Shown here: positions 62,727 to 64,000 of the stretch, piece by piece
Position numbering within the stretch: the stretch's first letter is position 1
Layout of the letters: each line of letters opens with the position of its first letter
DNA from: Symsagittifera roscoffensis
Lineage: Eukaryota > Xenacoelomorpha > Acoela > Convolutidae
Direction: 5' to 3'
NCBI RefSeq assembly: GCF_963678635.1
Contig: NC_087069.1
Coordinates: 34,431,090-34,495,089 of the forward strand
DNA: 64,000 nt
The notes under the pieces: generated by a model
What the model saw: only the letters and a program-made list of their open reading frames with translations
Told to the model about the DNA's origin: nothing
Database searches by the model: none
Made by a program: the position numbers and the translations under genes

Positions 62727-64000
62727 GCATTATTCCATCGAATTGAAACTAAAAAGCGGTAAGTTATTTATATTGGAATCATAGCCACACATCTTTTGTT
62801 GTATATCCGTGGTAACAGCAATCCATCCGAGAAAGAGGTCGCGAAATATTCAAAAAAATGCGGTCTCATGCATCATGGTTGAACACAAAGAACCTTAATG
62901 GGCGTCATATGCTGTAAAGACATCCACTCAATCGCTATAGGCAACCACTTCCAATCCTGAAGTGTGAGTAACCGGTTCGGTTACGGGCACTACTGTTTCA
63001 AAGTTAGAATACTTTTCATGTTTCTAGGCATAGTTCTAAGCTAGGAACCAATTCAACCTAGTCAGTGTCTTCCTCGAATTGGGCTTCTGCTATTTTGGCT
63101 TCAGTAGAAGAAATGCATTCTTCTCTCTGATTTGTACTTTTTCCCATTTTTGATGAATTTCTAGCTCGTGTTACTTCAGTTTAAGTAAGTGCATTGATGC
63201 CTCTTTTTGTGTTTCGACTTCGTCTGTTCGCTACCACCTAACTCTTTTTATTCCAGTTCTAGTATGCTCATTGAATATTCATTTAATCACTTGATCTCTT
63301 GTTCACTGTTAGCTATCATACTCTTTTTTGTTCTGGATTGATACTAAATTATTCTGACCTGATGAGATAGAACGATGTGAATTTCGAGGACTCTCGGAAA
63401 AATTTGCTGAAACAATTTTGCGGATCACATTGAAACGGACCTAGCTTGTTCCTCAGATCCTTCTTAGTTCCTATTCCTAGCATTCTGTGTTACCTGCAAA
63501 ATCTTACCTGACAAAATCTTTCAATTACTCAGAAAGCTTACCTCTATTAAAACATTTTTCGGTCGGTTTTCTCATCGCATAAATCTAAACCAAATGCAGT
63601 TTTCCAGCAAAACTTGTGCTAATTGGATGTAGCTCCTAACAACTACTGTACAGTTGTTGTTCTCTATGGCTGTCTAAATTTATTCATGGAGCTCATTGTG
63701 AACCTCATTTTCCTATTTTCACCGAGGTTCAAAAACAATCCGGTCTTTTAGGCCTGATTCCTTGTTACATTTGACAAACTGTCAAAGTACGCTCTTCAAT
63801 CAAAAGAAGATTTTATCAAATTTTTTATTTCAGTGCAAAAGTAAGCGAAAAGACATTGAAGCACTCTAACAAAAAAACAACAAATTTTGAGACTACTGCA
63901 AGACAAGCTCCTGAAGTAAAGACCTAAATAACTCATTTAGGCGGTCCTACAAAGTGACCAAAATGCGAGTACGCTGCTGTAAGAGTGCTCGTTGCTTGTT
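62727..64000. other. No recognisable gene
   Basis: No ORF above 60 codons, no repeat seen. A few CAG acceptors with pyrimidine tracts exist but none precedes a convincing coding stretch. Confidence 0.5.

Overview
The window is AT-rich animal DNA (metazoan; phylum not decidable from this sequence). Candidate introns are short with pyrimidine-rich TTTTCAG-type 3' splice sites, one chromosomal gene fragment resembles the animal secreted M20 peptidase PM20D1, and most of the window is mobile-element sequence. Repeats, not genes, dominate: a 2-kb direct repeat at the left edge, a triplicated 2.4-2.7-kb unit (6.3-13.2 kb) with a huge inverted repeat inside it, and a duplicated 1.6-1.8-kb block (13.4-16.8 kb). 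REGION 1 (1-16.9 kb): direct repeat copies at 1-1979 and 4162-6143 flank two exons of a PM20D1-like peptidase; then come anonymous tandem repeats with a conserved 55-nt exon-like segment. REGION 2 (about 16.7-46 kb): a decayed Ty3/gypsy-type retrotransposon on the minus strand (gag zinc knuckle, DSG protease, RT/RNase H, integrase) has been split inside its integrase by a 21.3-kb Maverick/Polinton element (20025-41352). The Polinton has roughly 550-bp terminal inverted repeats and the usual core set: protein-primed DNA polymerase B (minus strand), retroviral-type integrase, FtsK/HerA-type packaging ATPase, adenain-like cysteine protease, minor and major capsid proteins, plus conserved small Polinton proteins. 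Nearly every long gene carries one or more frameshifts or in-frame stops, so this copy looks recently inactivated (or the assembly is noisy). REGION 2b (24.9-33.4 kb, inside the Polinton): an accessory block with three distinct promoter-like arrays: CRE-like TGACGTCA repeats upstream of polB, spaced CCAAT boxes upstream of a 160-codon ORF, and, in each of four copies of an amplified divergent gene pair, three perfect CArG boxes (serum response elements) followed by a perfect AP-1 site. The two unrecognised proteins of that pair were amplified in a 3208-bp tandem duplication. This stimulus-responsive promoter architecture in a virus-like transposon is the most interesting signal in the window. 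A hidden, spliced, membrane-anchored cysteine-rich ORF lies between the major capsid and protease genes. REGION 3 (46-64 kb): mostly non-coding repeats: a 20-bp minisatellite, four copies of a dispersed repeat, a clean hAT-type MITE with an 8-bp target duplication, a relic of a second Polinton (minor-capsid fragment at 55.3-55.6 kb, and possibly a terminal-repeat relic near 58.6 kb), a few exon-like ORFs of unknown genes, and a 200-N assembly gap (59521-59720). No rRNA, tRNA or CRISPR was recognised.
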